Shown here: in pieces, positions 45,987 through 57,830 of the stretch
How positions within the stretch are numbered: position 1 is the stretch's first letter
Layout: each line of letters starts with the position of its first letter
Origin: Schizophyllum amplum
Taxonomy: Eukaryota; Basidiomycota; Agaricomycetes; Agaricales; Schizophyllaceae
Direction: 5' to 3'
NCBI GenBank assembly: GCA_007026445.1
Contig: VDMD01000004.1
Location: 496,001 to 560,000, forward strand
DNA length: 64,000 nucleotides
Notes under the pieces: model-generated
The model's database searches: none
What the model was told of the DNA's origin: nothing
What the model saw: only the letters and a program-made list of their open reading frames with translations
Translations under genes and position numbers: made by a program

Positions 45987-46810
45987 ATGACTCTAGACCT
46001 TCTCGATAGCAACGCCTCTGCAACATTGATGCAGCCTGACAGAAAATGCTCGGTGTGCAAGTCAGTTGCCCTCGAAGCGTCGTACACGTTCAAAACCTGC
46101 CCCGCCTGTCGAGAGAAAAGTCGAAACGACTTCGCCAAATATCGGCAGCGCAAGAAGGAGCGCGCAGTCTTGGCTGCAGCAGGTCGGGTTGAACCTGCGA
46201 CGGACAAGGTCTCGAAGTACAAACGGAAAGGGAAAGCTCAAGAGGTCTGTCCTGTCGCTCACTAATCTCACTCAAAACTTAATCAGTCACGTAGACCTTT
46301 ACCCCCTCCGCCACAGAGTATCAAGGCCCAAACGACCTCCTTGCTAGCGTTAAGGGGAAGCACACCTCGGGCAAGCTGACGAACTTCGAAGGGTGCTACC
46401 GTATCGTCGACCTCGAGCAAAACCATTCAAGCCGCGTCCTCGACGTAGCTCTGAACTTGCGCGACCAGACGGACCTCGTGTTCAGGTGAGAGGCAGCTGC
46501 TGCGTAGCCCTTGAATAAGTCTTCAATCTTACCATCTTGCAGTCCGAAGGCCTTCAAGCGTACGACCAACACTCTTGGCACGAAATTCACTTCAAAATTT
46601 CGTTGCTTATGTCGGCAGGACGCTAGTGGATTGGCGCCCGCGCCTGCTCCAGCTAAGCCCAAGCTTACCGGGGATCTGAAGGCGTGGATATCTGGGGGAA
46701 GGCCCTCTACGGACTGCGGCGGTGTAGTAAGCATTACCGCATGTGAAGACAACTCTCACAACTTCCTACCTGGACAAAAGATAACAATTATTGTTGACCA
46801 CGATTCGTAG
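45987..46810 (+). CDS. Agaricomycete-specific protein with CxxC...CxxC N terminus, unknown function
   Basis: Three exons (45987-46244, 46295-46485, 46543-46810) join in frame to 238 residues. The N terminus has a Cys pair pattern (CSVCKS...FKTCPACREKSR) followed by a basic stretch KYRQRKKERA, which looks like a small zinc-binding and DNA- or RNA-binding module. The middle (LTNFEGCYRIVDLEQNHSSRV) and a second Cys pair (FRCLCRQD) follow. I recognise the general layout from uncharacterised mushroom proteins but know no function. The C-terminal GLAPAPAPAKPKL linker leads to a beta-rich end. Confidence 0.65.
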
Positions 46811-47067
46811 TGTTGCAGCGAGCTTGAAGGGACACACTGGTCGACCGTTATACCTACTGATCGTTTGCTTATTTACCTTATGAGTCTCGAGGGTTCCCGC
46901 ATGTCATGAACCGCTTTACTGAGTGTTTCATTTCCTTGCTTTAGATACCGCCTCAACTTCAGACTGGGAGGGATGCCTGCCAGGAAACAATGCATAGCAA
47001 ATGCGGCGCGTCCATTGTTCTTCGACTGACTTCACTACAAATTTCACGTGGCGTGACTCAACCCGTC
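46811..47067. other. intergenic region
   Basis: A 257-base spacer; no feature recognised. Confidence 0.4.
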
Positions 47068-47492
47068 ATGGCAGCTCGAGCAGCAGCGGCACGTATTCCT
47101 CGTCTTCGTCTCTTCAGTGGTCCCAACTGTTCTCTTTGCGACGTGCGCCGAGACAAACGTATCTACTGGCAGTGCCCTAATGGTTCCCTCAGGTCGCGAA
47201 GGCCGAGCTCGCTCAAGTACGAAAAACTGTAAGGCGCTTGGCATTCCCCGACGTCACCGAGAACGCGACGCTGACCAGCTGGCCCCAGCACGACTTCGAG
47301 CTCGAGACAATCAACATCCAGGCGCCCGGCCAGGAATCGTGGAAAAAGAAGTATGTCTACTGGATCCCAGTCGTACATCTCGAAGGCAAGGAGATAGGGA
47401 AGGGCCGATGGACCGCGCAAACAGTGACCGACGCGCTGGAGAAGTGGCGGAAGGAGGAGGCGATCCCGGACAGCAACTCGAAGAGCGCCTGA
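47068..47492 (+). CDS. glutaredoxin-like protein (DUF836 type)
   Basis: A small thioredoxin-fold protein. Three exons (47068-47142, 47193-47228, 47289-47492) join in frame to 104 residues. The redox site is GPNCSLCD (CxxC), followed by AKAELAQVRKT, the beta-strand segment FELETINIQAPGQ, then KKKYVYWIPVVHLEGKEI with the cis-Pro position, and GRWTAQTVTDALEKW. The first residues MAARAAAARIPRLR could serve as a mitochondrial presequence. The stop lies inside the open frame of the next gene (see the ZCCHC8-like entry), giving an apparent overlap. Confidence 0.85.
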
Positions 47493-48783
47493 AGAACATT
47501 CCATCCCCCCACCTCTTCTTCGAGCAAGACACCCCCGGCGAGCCATGCTATACATTCGCCGGCATCTACGTCCGTTTGACGGACGACATCCTCGGCGAAG
47601 AAGATGAGGACATGGACTCGCTGGCCACCAGCTCCCATCCCTCTCGATCACGCTGCTTCAATTGTGGATCCCCCGAACATGTCCTCGCTACTTGCCCTAA
47701 TGACATCTCTCGTCAACTCGTCGCGCTGTCTCGTCAGATGCATGACTTCTACCGCAACTCTGCTGGCAGCTCAGGCTCTGGCGGGCGCTTGTGGGCGATC
47801 GAGGATTGGCGCACGCAACGCCTGAATTGGCTGGCTGAGTTTCAGCCAGGTGAGGTTCGCGACGCAGGTCTAGGCGAGGCTCTGGGGCCCGGCAGCCACC
47901 CGTGGCTAGAGAACATGATGATATGGGGCTATCCTCCTGGCTGGTACAGCGGCGAAGATCCTCGCGATCGCGTTCGTGTTCTCATCGAAGGCAGCTCTGA
48001 GGAGCCCGCTATCCTGAGCTATTCTCCGTCCATCATGATGAAGGCGTGGAAGAAATTGACCTGGAACCCAGGTCGCAGGACGTTGACCCTGCGGAAATCC
48101 AGCTCTCTGCTTCCTCGACGCCTCCCAAGACACAGGCGACAGAGCGACTTGCCCCATCACGCAGATGGGCAAAGTACCCTCCTAGCTTTTTTCATCGGAC
48201 CATCTAAGCGTCTACAATGGGTATGCCTTACCAACGATGGAGGGCATGCCTCCGCCCCCTTTGCCCCTCGGCCACCATTGGGTCCGCCGCCGCCTCCGCC
48301 GCCGCCACCGCCGCCTGGTTCTCCACCACCACCACCACCACCCACCAGCACCGAGTTCACCGCTGCCACCCCACCACTTGGTCACCTACCTCATTTGCCG
48401 CCCTCTTCTCCAAACACCCCGCCGTGCAACTCGCCATTACCACCGGCTGCTGCTCAGCAAGGCTCACTATCCATCTCAGACCGTGCTTCATTGCAGATCC
48501 TATCGCTCCGCCACCAGCATCAGATTCACAGCTACATCCTCCAATTGCGTTGCAGCCCATTTCAGCGTCTCAGCAGGATCTTCCGACGGACGGTTCATCT
48601 TCGCTTGCTCCTTTGCGCCTATCCCATAAGCCATCTTTCGTTCCAGCCTTTTCTCTGAAGCCGTACTTCGTGCGGCATGGCTACCCTGCTTGTGTTACAT
48701 CACTATCGTTGCCTTCATCGAATTCGGAAGCGGAGGAGTCGGACGATGGCGAGCAGGACATGGACTTTTCCGACGCTGAGTGA
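47409..48783 (+). CDS. ZCCHC8-like zinc-knuckle/PSP-domain protein
   Basis: ZCCHC8-type proteins work in nuclear RNA surveillance with an Mtr4-type helicase. The zinc knuckle is CFNCGSPEHVLATCPN, followed by a PSP domain (LRWAIEDWRTQRLNWL-like segment, then FQPGEVRDAGLGEALG, HPWLENMMIWGYPPGWY). The N-terminal phrase LKNIPSPHLFFEQDTPGE is open upstream, and the first in-frame Met is at 47409, inside the last exon of the glutaredoxin-like gene, so the start is uncertain. The C-terminal half is Pro-rich (an 11-Pro run at about 48290) and needs at least two frame corrections (near 48030 and 48210). It ends EESDDGEQDMDFSDAE at 48783. Confidence 0.65.
48284..48345. repeat. CCG/CCA microsatellite coding poly-Pro
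   Basis: An imperfect run of CCN codons within the ZCCHC8-like gene. Confidence 0.8.
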
Positions 48784-49304
48784 AGAGTTAGCGCTCGCTT
48801 AGCTATCTTACACTTTGATGCATTTCTCACCGACCCTTTCAAGTTCAATCGAGCGCTCTTCAATCACGCGAACTCCTGGTATGGGGCCGTCACTTGCAAG
48901 CTTGCTCAATTCTAAGGAGGGTGAGGTACCGTACAGAGCTATCTAACATGGCAAGCTGCACGATGAGGGAGATACGTGGAGGGACGGGTGTACACTACGC
49001 GTACCGGGGAAACTCTGCGAGGATGAGACGGGAAACGTCAAAGGATACGTATGCATAAGTAGGACGCGATGCAGCTGAGGATCGGGGGATGAAAGCTGGA
49101 GGAGACCACAGAGAGAATCGAATGGAAGTTACAGCGAAGAAAACAAACATCTGATGCCTGAGAGAGGAATGCGTGACGATGTACATACACGGCGCGGACA
49201 GTCCAGATAAGGATATGAGAAAGCGAGAATGAGGGATGACCGGATGGAGACAAGGAGACATGGACCATAGAGAGAGTAAGGCAGATAGGAAACTCCAGAG
49301 AGAT
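48784..49304. other. intergenic, convergent 3' ends
   Basis: A 521-base spacer between the stops of the ZCCHC8-like and glycogenin genes. The small ORFs have no features. Confidence 0.5.
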
Positions 49305-52300
49305 CTATTGCGGGGTGACAGCGGCGTTCGACTCGTCCTCCCACGAGCCCATCCTGAGGAAGCGCGCCAGAACCTCCTCAGACCCGCGCTTGAACAAATC
49401 CACACCGCGCGCAGGGTCCCAGACACGACCGCCCTTCCTCGCCGAGCCTACGATCGGATGTCCTTCCGGCGGCGAGACAGGCCCGACTGAAGAGGTCGGA
49501 GAGGTTATACTCGAATCGTTCGAAATCTGCCGCGCCATCCTCGCGATTGGCGTAGATCCGACAGACGCAGGCGACGACGACGTCTTGATACGCTCGAGAG
49601 TACGCGACGGCGGCGTGGTGCGCACAGGCGGAGTCTGGCGCGAAGGAGGCGTCGTGTTCGATGCCGCAGTTGGCCGCACGGGAGGTGATGTCTGCGCTGG
49701 CTTGGTGGTGTTCTTCGGCGCATCCGTGGTCGGGAACGCGAACTCTCTCGGCGACACCAACGGCGAAAGGGCACTCGAATGCCCGTCAGGAGCCAGCGTC
49801 GGTTCCCTAGCCTGTCCGTTCGTGACCGGAGATCCAGGCGCGTTGAACTCGCTCATCTTAGCTGCCGGGAGCAGAGCAGGCCCGCGCGATCGCGGCTTCT
49901 TCTCCAATGCCTTGGTAGGCGACGTTGGCGACGTGCCAGCAGCAACCTGAACAGCTACGCTCCGGGTCTCCACTGTGTCGGTCTGCACGCCGCACACACG
50001 GTACTCCTTCCTCTTGCTCTTGAAGCTATAGCTCGAAGAGACCGAAGATCCACTGCGCGAGCGCCGCGACGACGACGAACGCGAGCCGTTGTCCGAATCA
50101 TACGCGCGCGGGCGGGGCTGCACGTCCTCCTCGCTCTCATCCTCATCGTCTCCATCCGCCGCGCTCAAATCTGACCGCTCTTCCATCTTCTTGCGCCAGC
50201 CCTCCTCGTCAAATGGCGACGCCGCATGTCCTGCCGCTGACGGGGGCGGTCGCAATTTCTCTGCATACTTCTGAATGCTGGGCACCGTGTCCCACGCGTT
50301 CGCAAACGCCAACCGCTTCGGAAGCCCGTGTATCGGCGGCGACGCCCTTGGCGTCTTGTCGCTGTCTGAGTTCTGGGCGTTCCATACCCTCGTCGGAGAG
50401 GTCACTCGAGAGCCCGGCCCAGCGACGGACTGTGGCAGTGACTCAGGCTCGGGAGTAGGTTCGGGTTCCGGAAGGGGCACGGTGAAAGTAGAAGGCGAGG
50501 GCGACTCGCCAGCTGGGAACACACGGCCCGGCCTGGAGCGCGGTTTCTCCTCCCAAGGGAAGACGTGCTTGACCTTATGCCTGTCCGGATGCTCGTCTTC
50601 GCCCGTCACCCGGCGATAGTGTCCTTGCTGCTGTAAGGAGACAGGGATCTCCGGGGGCGGCGGAGGAGAGAACAGCCCACGAGTATCCGCCGGAGGGCTG
50701 GTAGCGGATGAGGAAGAAGCACCGAGATGCGGCTGCTGTGGGGTCGCGTCCCATGCGTTCGCGAAGTACGTGTCCGCAGGGAAGGCGTTGGGAGTGGGAG
50801 GAATGTTGGGAGGCGGCTCAAGAGCGGGGTTCCAAAGCATCTTGGGCGGCGAGGGTGGACGGGGCGGTTCTGAATGCTGGCGCTCGTGCTGCTGCTGATG
50901 CTCATAGTGCTGGTGCTGATGATGCTGTTCATGATGCTGTTCATGATGTTCCTGCCATTGCTGTGGTTGACGCTGCTGCTGCTGCTGCCCTCCGGCTTCA
51001 TGATGATGCTGATGATCATCCTGGTGCTCATACTTCTGCTGGTCAGGCTGGGGCTGGTGCTGCTGCTCGTGGTGCTGATAATGCTGCTGAGGCTGTTGAT
51101 CGTGCTGCGAATGCGTCTGCTGCTGCTCAAAGTGCTGGTGTGGCTGCTCCTGACCCCCTAGCCGTCCTTCACGCGACTGCTCATGGTGCGACTGCTCATG
51201 ATGCGACTGTCCTTCATGCGACTGTCCATGGTGCGCCTGTTCGCGTTGCGCCTGTTCGTGTTGCACCTGTTCGTGTTGCGCCTGCTGGTACTGTTGGTAC
51301 TGCTGACGCTGCTGCTTGTACTGCCGAAACTCCTGCTGGTAGCGCTGGATCGGGTCCGTAGGAAGAGGCTCGGGCGATGACTGCTGGGGCTCGTGCTGGT
51401 ATTGCGGCTGGGGGTACTGAGGCTGAGGCTGCTGCCGAGATTGCTGCTGCTGCCAAGAATCTCGGTAGGGTTCAGACTGCCCTTGACCGTCAGGCCGGTC
51501 CACAAATAACAACGGTACGCTGGCGTCGTAGCTCTGCGCAGCCGACGCATTGGTGCTTGAGTAGGAGTCCTGACGCGATGACGGCGGCAACGGTACCGGC
51601 CCAAGTCGGGGACTCGAAGGAACGCTTCCGGGGGCGGGTGTATGCGCGCCATGTGAGGGAGGGGCTTCGTACGAGCCTTGTCCCGGAGAGCCAGGAGGAA
51701 CGTAGGAAGGATGACCAGGCTGCTGCGATTCCTCAATCATATGCTTCACGGGGGACGACACTCGTGCGGACGGCTGAGGCGGCGGACGCATGAGATCGAT
51801 GCGACCGTCGAGTGGCATGCTCCTGTACTCGCCATCCTGCTTGCCGGAGTCGCGCGGCGGGGGAACACCAGCGGCATTGAGACCCTGGACGGCAAGTTGA
51901 CGCAACTGCTCCAGCCCGAGCGCGCCTCCGGCAGCAACAGCAGGAACAGAGCCTAAGTCCTTGTCACCAGTACCGGCGTGATGATCCCAGGAGGAGACAT
52001 ATCGGCGTACTTCGAACTGGGATGTTGTGACGGGCGTCTCAGCACGATAATGCCTATCGTAAACGGCATACCAGCGATCGACGAGCGCGTCGTAGTCGTA
52101 GGCGCGATGAGACTCGAGTCCGTATCGGGCTGGCGTCCCACGAAGGGCTGTCGATACGCTAAATTACTCCACGGCTTATGCGGACCGATGAAGTGGACAG
52201 CGGAGATCTGGGAGCCAAATCGCTCGTATGCAGGCGCATATCTATATAAAGCGTCAGCGATGGTCATCTGCGAAGGACAAGAACGCACGTATATGCGGCT

Positions 52301-53108
52301 GTCGGCGTCGTATTATACGTGAAGCTCAGCCTGTTCCAGTTCTCGCCTCGCCATTCGTTCAGCAGACCCTGATCGCCGCCATCCCAAGACCCTTTAGACT
52401 TGAGAAGGTCGCGAAGCTCGCCGAACTTCTCCTCGCCGGGAGATAACACCAGCACGCCAGAGTTGAATATGTCAGGCCAGCCAACGTCCGGGACCGCGGA
52501 GAATTCGTGTTCGAGTGCAAACAGATGAGAGAGCGGACGGACGGGGAGGACATCGGCGTCGAGGAATATTATCTTCTGGTACTGGGTGAGACGGAATATG
52601 TGCAGCTTTGTAAGGACAGTGTTGAGATCCGGGCGACCTGTGGCAGATGATCAGCGAACTGCGTATATGCACAGAATTGATTGGGAGCAAGGGCGGCAGT
52701 GGCTCCACGACAGAAAGTCAGCTGGACAGACGCGACGGACGCGTCAGCGTCGACGGAATGTGCACAGGTCAGGCTGGGTTGATGTATGTAGTCCCCACGC
52801 GGGGCCCCGGCTGACGATACGTGTGGCGGGACAGATAGATGACGGTGCTCACCAAGAAGCCTGAGGCCTTTGTCGTCCTCCTGCTCGATGATCTCGACGC
52901 CGACGACGACGTCGAAGGCGCTGCGGAGGGTCTTGATCGTGGAGACATCGACTGTTTCCGGGGTGACGAGGCAGACGGTTTGGAAGTGGTCGTATGGTTC
53001 GTGGGCGTCCTTGGTGTGGAGGTCGCCGATGGCTGCGACGAGCGTGAGGGCGCCGGGGAGGTAGCGGTCGGAGGAGACTAGGGTAACGAATGCATTCGGA
53101 GCGGCCAT
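49305..53108 (-). CDS. glycogenin glucosyltransferase with very long C-terminal tail
   Basis: A GT8 enzyme that primes glycogen by glucosylating itself. Exons 53108-52853, 52637-52289 and 52241-49305, about 1180 residues. Catalytic-domain marks: FVTLVSSDRYLPGALTL, FLDADVLP (DxD metal site), FNSGVLVLSP, GGDQGLLNEW, HFIGPHKPW, then YDYDALVDRWYAVYDRHY. One C is missing near 52101, shifting the frame in front of YDYDAL; all else agrees. The ~870-residue tail has a Gln/His-rich low-complexity region coded by a 15-bp minisatellite, two FANAWD motifs, a VFPWE motif, and ends with RVWDPARGVDLFKRGSEEVLARF, probably the glycogen-synthase-binding end. Glycogenin genes are reported near the MAT-A locus in several Agaricomycetes, which fits its place here. 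Confidence 0.9.
51174..51293. repeat. 15-bp minisatellite inside the glycogenin tail
   Basis: About eight 15-base units (for example CGACTGCTCATGGTG on the plus strand) code on the minus strand for pentapeptides such as HHEQS and QAQHE. Flanking DNA at 50880-51130 is rich in CAG/CAT codons. Confidence 0.8.
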
Positions 53109-53684
53109 AGGCGCAGCGGCGAAAGGCGCCGGCTGGGGCAGAGCTGGGGCGGCGGATGTGGGGGTTCGGGGAAGAGGTGCAAATTTGAATTTACCTCGTT
53201 TGACGGTTTATTCACTTTGGCTTTACGTTTGACAATTTTACTGACATCAACAAACGTTTGGCCGCCGCCGAGAAGCAGCAAGGGGCCAAGGGCGGCTAGA
53301 GAACCTCCGACGTCGTCTTCCAGACCTTCCGGAGGAGGTTGCTTTAGTGTTGGACGAGTCTGCTGCACCCCGGGCCGTCATCACAACACACAGACGTCCA
53401 GGACACTCAATGCAGCGCATACAGTCAGGAAGGACATGTTGAATGCAATCGATATGGCATATGGACACGCTTCAGCCGTCGAGAAACGCGCCGAGGACGA
53501 GCAGAGAGGCGGCAGAGGCAAGCCAAGGGACGGCGGGCGGCGGCGCGGCTAACGCTAAGCGCTCAGTTCTGCGAGGGGAAGGGCGGGCGAGGCTGACGTC
53601 AGAACGGACGCAACCGCACGTGAATAATTTTGTGCCTCTTGCTTCCGCCAGTCGACGAACTCTCCGACGTGCGCTCGTCGCAAA
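53109..53684. promoter_or_regulatory. divergent promoter region, glycogenin / ABC1 kinase-like
   Basis: 576 bases between start codons of divergent genes. The ORFs here have no family features. No TATA box stands out. Confidence 0.45.
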
Positions 53685-55996
53685 ATGGCAGCGAGAGCTG
53701 CTAGCCGACAGTGATCCCATGCATTCCGGCTCACATTCGTCCTGGCGGCCTCGGCAGGCAGCAGTCCATCGGCCTCCGCTTCTCGACGATCCGACATTCC
53801 TCGGCCTCATCGAAGCAATGGTCCCGCTATCCCTCCTTCTTCGTCCCCACTCCCATCCGCCGATACTCCCTGCTCAAGACAGCGCTATGGGTTGTACCGC
53901 TCACCACCGGTCTCGCCCTCCACTTCGCTCCCCGGCCCAAGTCCACCGTACCAAACTTCTTCGCGTCGCCCGGCCTCATCCCCTGTCGCACGGCGAATGA
54001 GCTTCCAGATGTCCCGCCACGGAAACGTAAACGAGAGATCTTGAAGGAGCGGCTCTTGAGGTTCTGGACGGAGATGATATGGGAGCCCATCCTGACCGCC
54101 AGGCGCTTCGCATACCTCTGCTGTCTCTTCGTACCCGTCATCCTATGCTCTCCCATGCTCCTTGTAGGCGAACCAGACAAGAAGCTGAAGGATGAGCGAT
54201 GGGGAGCAGTCTGGTGGTACAATCTGCTGGTTTACATGATGGAGGCAGCGGGCCCGGCGTTCATAAAGGTCCGTACATAACTCCATGTCCTACCTCATGC
54301 TCACACTACCAGCTGGCACAATGGGCTGCCTCTCGTCGCGACCTCTTCCCGCTCTTCTCTGCGAGCGTATGGGCAGCATGCACTCCAACGCTCGTCCTCA
54401 CTCCCTTGCGCATACCATATCCGAGATCGAAGCCGTCTTCGATCGCCCTTCGACGAAATATTGAAGAATTCAACGAACCCCATTGGTGCTGGTGCCATCG
54501 GCAAGTGTATCGCGCGACACTGAACCCGGCCTTGTACCCCATCGTACATCGCCGCCGCCGACAAGCCAAGACGGCCCCCGTCGCTGCGATCACGCCCGTC
54601 ATTCCTCCTTCCGTGCTGCCTATAGAGATGACCTCCCGGGCCCCTGATACGGCTGTCGCCATCAAGGTCCTTCATCCGCGAGTAGAGAAGACCATTCGCG
54701 CGACTTGACGATCATGACCTTCTTTGCCAACGTCCTCAACTTCCTTCCGGGCATGGAATGGCTGTCGCTCCCGGAGGAGTTGAGGTGTTTGGAGGTATGA
54801 TGTTCCAGCAGATGATCTTCGGCACGAAGCGGACAATCTCTTGACATTCGAGAACAACTTTGCGCCGAGGAATTGGGTGTATCCTTCCCGCGACCTCTCA
54901 GCGAATGGTCCACTCGGGAGCTGCTCGTAGAGGAATACGTGAAAGCGATTCCGCTCGAGACTTCCTGAAGAATGGCGGTGGTCCCTTTCGATGCTACTCT
55001 CGCCACGAGCGGCCTAGATGCCTTCTAAACATGCTCCTGCTCGACAACTTCGTCCACTCCGATCTGCATCCCGGCAACATCATGGTCCGCTTCAACAAAC
55101 CCCTGTCCGGACGTACCCTCATGGTCAACGCCTTCAACCGACTCCTTCGACAATACGTCCCGTCATTAGCTCCACCGTTGCCGGCCGCAATCGTCGAGCC
55201 CAACGCGGACTCGGACGCTATCGTTACCCAGCTCCGTTCCGTAGCTCACTCCCTCCCCGAATGGCACGCCGCGCTCGACAACCTCAACCAGGAGGGCTAC
55301 ATCCCCGAGCTCATCTTCCTCGACGCCGGTCTCGTCACAACGCTCAACTCCAAGAACCGCCAGAACTTCCTCGACCTCTTTCGCGCCGTTGCCGAGTTCG
55401 ACGGCTACCGCACGGGCCAGCTGATGATTGAGCGTTGCCGCACGCCGCACCTCGCGGTCGACGCGGAGACCTTCGCGCTCAGGATGCAGCACATCGTGCT
55501 GAGCGTGAAGCGCAAGACGTTCTCGCTGGGGCAAATCAAGATCAGCGACATCCTAACGGAGGTGCTCAAGGCCGTGCGGCAGCACCACGTCAAGATGGAG
55601 GGCGATTTTGTGAACACGGTGATCTCAATATTGCTGCTCGAGGGTATTGGGCGGCAGTTGAATCCTGAGCTGGATCTGTTCAAGGGGGCGCTGCCGATAT
55701 TGCGGCAGCTGGAGGCCAAATGGCGCGTGCGGATGGGCCTGGGTTGTCGACGAGGGATCTGCCGCGTAGTAATCTGGCGGCGTTGCTAAAGGTGCGTTTG
55801 AGAAGGCTTGTCTGATGCTGCGCGCTTGACTCACTTGCGCGCAGGTATGGGTATGGTTAGAGGCGCGCGAGTTCATCTCGTCTGCCATCGTCAACGCGGA
55901 CGAAATGATAAAATACGACTGGTGAGTTGTCGCATGAATTCGCTCTCTCCGAGGTGTCGACTGACTGCTCTGAACAGGCTCGCGCCCAATATCTAA
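53685..55996 (+). CDS. ABC1/UbiB-family kinase-like protein (ADCK2/Cqd1-like), mitochondrial
   Basis: UbiB-family atypical kinases act in mitochondrial coenzyme Q and lipid handling. The N terminus MAARAASRQ...RQQSIGLRFSTIRHSS is rich in Arg and Ser, as in a mitochondrial presequence, with a membrane helix (LKTALWVVPLTTGLAL). Family motifs: AGPAFIKLAQWAASRRDLFP, AIKVLHP, NFVHSDLHPGNIM (catalytic HxDxHPGN), FLDAGLV (metal site). The first is KxAQ rather than the KxGQ common in UbiB proteins. The end is reached through two small introns (WVWLEAREFI...MIKYDWLAPNI, stop 55994-55996). Frame corrections are needed near 53710, 54464, 54700 and 55738. It is head-to-head with glycogenin. Confidence 0.82.
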
Positions 55997-56488
55997 GTTA
56001 TCCTTGTGTATCGATAGACATGGACACTACATATTCACGAATAATCTGGTTTTCTGCACGGTTTTGCTCGACATGGGGGACACCAGGCTTGACCGGGGAA
56101 TGCTCGACCGTCGACGCAGTAGTGCTGCGTCACGGCCGCTGCGGATCACCAGCTGAGTACCCATCTTCAGCTCCAAAGAATCACGACTGAGCACCATTTG
56201 ACTGTCAAAAGGCGCTGCTAACCATATCAGTGTGCCGTACGCTGTGCATTGGCCCCTCAGGTTCCGCTGCGGGGTGACTTGGAGAGGTGATCGTGAGAGG
56301 GTCGGCGCGCGATGACGGGATGCGGGGTGACGCCCTTGTCGTCATGGACGAAACGCGTGATGTCATCTGCTGGGAGGGCGACGTCGCTGCTATATAACGG
56401 CGCGCTTCAGCCTACCTCTCATTATTGAACGTTCCACCACCACCCACCAGTAACTCAACTCACTCCACCCAGTCCAACCACCATCATC
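55997..56488. promoter_or_regulatory. spacer with TATA box of the Ala-rich gene
   Basis: TATATAA at 56391-56397, about 90 bases before the ATG at 56489. No gene recognised in the rest. Confidence 0.5.
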
Positions 56489-57275
56489 ATGACCACCGAA
56501 TCTGGAAAGATCTTCAATGTCCAGGAGCCCACTGGCGCAGAGTGCGTTGGACGCGTTCCAGTCGGGGAACCGAATATGCTAACGGGCCTTGCTTAGGGCA
56601 GCCAAGCTCCAAACTACCGCAGCCAACGCACAGCTGGAGGCGGGCAGCACTACAGCCGCTAGGCAGGTCGAGAAGACCGCCGACGAGACGGCGCACGTCG
56701 CCGAGTCCGCAGCGACTGCCGCGAAGTCGCTTGGTCCCGGGCTGACGGGTGACACGGATGCGACGTCGAAACTCCAGCAGGAGGCCGGTGCGAAGACGAA
56801 TGCTGCGGTCGCGGAGGGCAAGCAGAATGTCGACGCTGCGAAGCAGGCTGGCGCCGGTTATGTGGACGCCGCCAAAGGCTACGCCAATGCAGCTGTTGCG
56901 GCAGCGCAGGTACGTTGTGCGCTCTTACGGAAGGTATGCATGCTGATCTCACGTCAGAACTACATCCCCGAATCCATGGGCGGCTCCGCGCCGACGCTGC
57001 AAGCAGGCGCGCAGGCTGCGACCGCGGACGCGAAGAAGGTCCTCGCGGCTGCACAACAGCAGGCGCAGCCCGCACTGGACAAGGCGCGCGAACTCACGGC
57101 GCAGGGCTTTGGCAGTCAGGCCGCCGCCGCCGCTGGCACCACCACCGACCCCACGCCCGCTTCGTCGACGGGTATTCCCGCGACTTCCGCACCGCTGCAG
57201 AGCGGAGCGCATGTTCTGGACACACCGTACCCGCCAGGAGATGTGGCGAAGGGCGGTGAGGTTGCATCGAAGTAG
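56489..57275 (+). CDS. alanine-rich LEA-like protein
   Basis: Three exons (56489-56541, 56597-56909, 56958-57275) join in frame to 227 residues. The sequence is dominated by Ala, Lys, Thr, Gln and Glu in 11-residue-like amphipathic helices (AAKLQTTAANAQLEAG, RQVEKTADETAHVAESAATAA, GKQNVDAAKQAGAGYVDAAKGYANAA), as in late-embryogenesis-abundant and apolipoprotein-like stress proteins. No signal peptide or TM helix. The TATA box and strong codon bias suggest high, perhaps stress-linked, expression. Function is inferred from composition only. It sits where an HD2 partner of the neighbouring HD1 gene would be expected. Confidence 0.6.
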
Positions 57276-57830
57276 AGAAGAGTTAATGTAGTTGTGCAGG
57301 GGATACCCAATTGTACTTTGTAGCATACGATCCAGTGTGTAATGAACGACCATCCAGAACGTGTGCTTTGTCTACGAACTGCGTGGAACTTTAGAACCTG
57401 CGGTGCATGTCCCAGTTCTGAGCGACGTCAAGCGGGCCGCAGGCCGCAAGCCCCAAGATACTGAATCAAGGTCCTTGATTCTTGAACGTTGAACCATAGG
57501 AAGTTGTTGCTGCTCTGTATTTGGTCTCGCGTGTGGTTGGTGCCAGACCACATCTCGGTTCCCTTCCAGAAACCGAGAAGGTCAGGCGTACGACCGCTGA
57601 GGGCGCCCGTGTGGGTCCACTGTGTACGAGGGGAGCCTCGTTTGCCTCGTGTCAGCCTCATGCCCGGGAACAATGGGGCATGAGGCGAGACGGCAATCAC
57701 CGGTGCTCCGATCGTGATGTTCAGTAACGCTCGAACAATGGTCACTCGGCTCTTGCAATATCGCCGTTGACGTGACCATTGGTATTTCGCAGGCCTTTCG
57801 TACTGCTTGTACACAACCACCACATCCACC
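57276..57830. other. promoter of the first HD1 gene; no HD2 gene
   Basis: 555 bases upstream of HD1. No homeodomain frame exists on either strand. It includes a palindrome, GAATCAAGG-T-CCTTGATTC, at 57463-57481. Confidence 0.6.

Noticed and set aside
49315..49950. 211-codon plus-strand frame
   Set aside because: Antisense to the glycogenin tail, no domain features.
50708..51361. 217-codon Ala/Asp-rich frame resembling an LEA protein
   Set aside because: Reverse reading of CAG/CAT-rich repeats in glycogenin.
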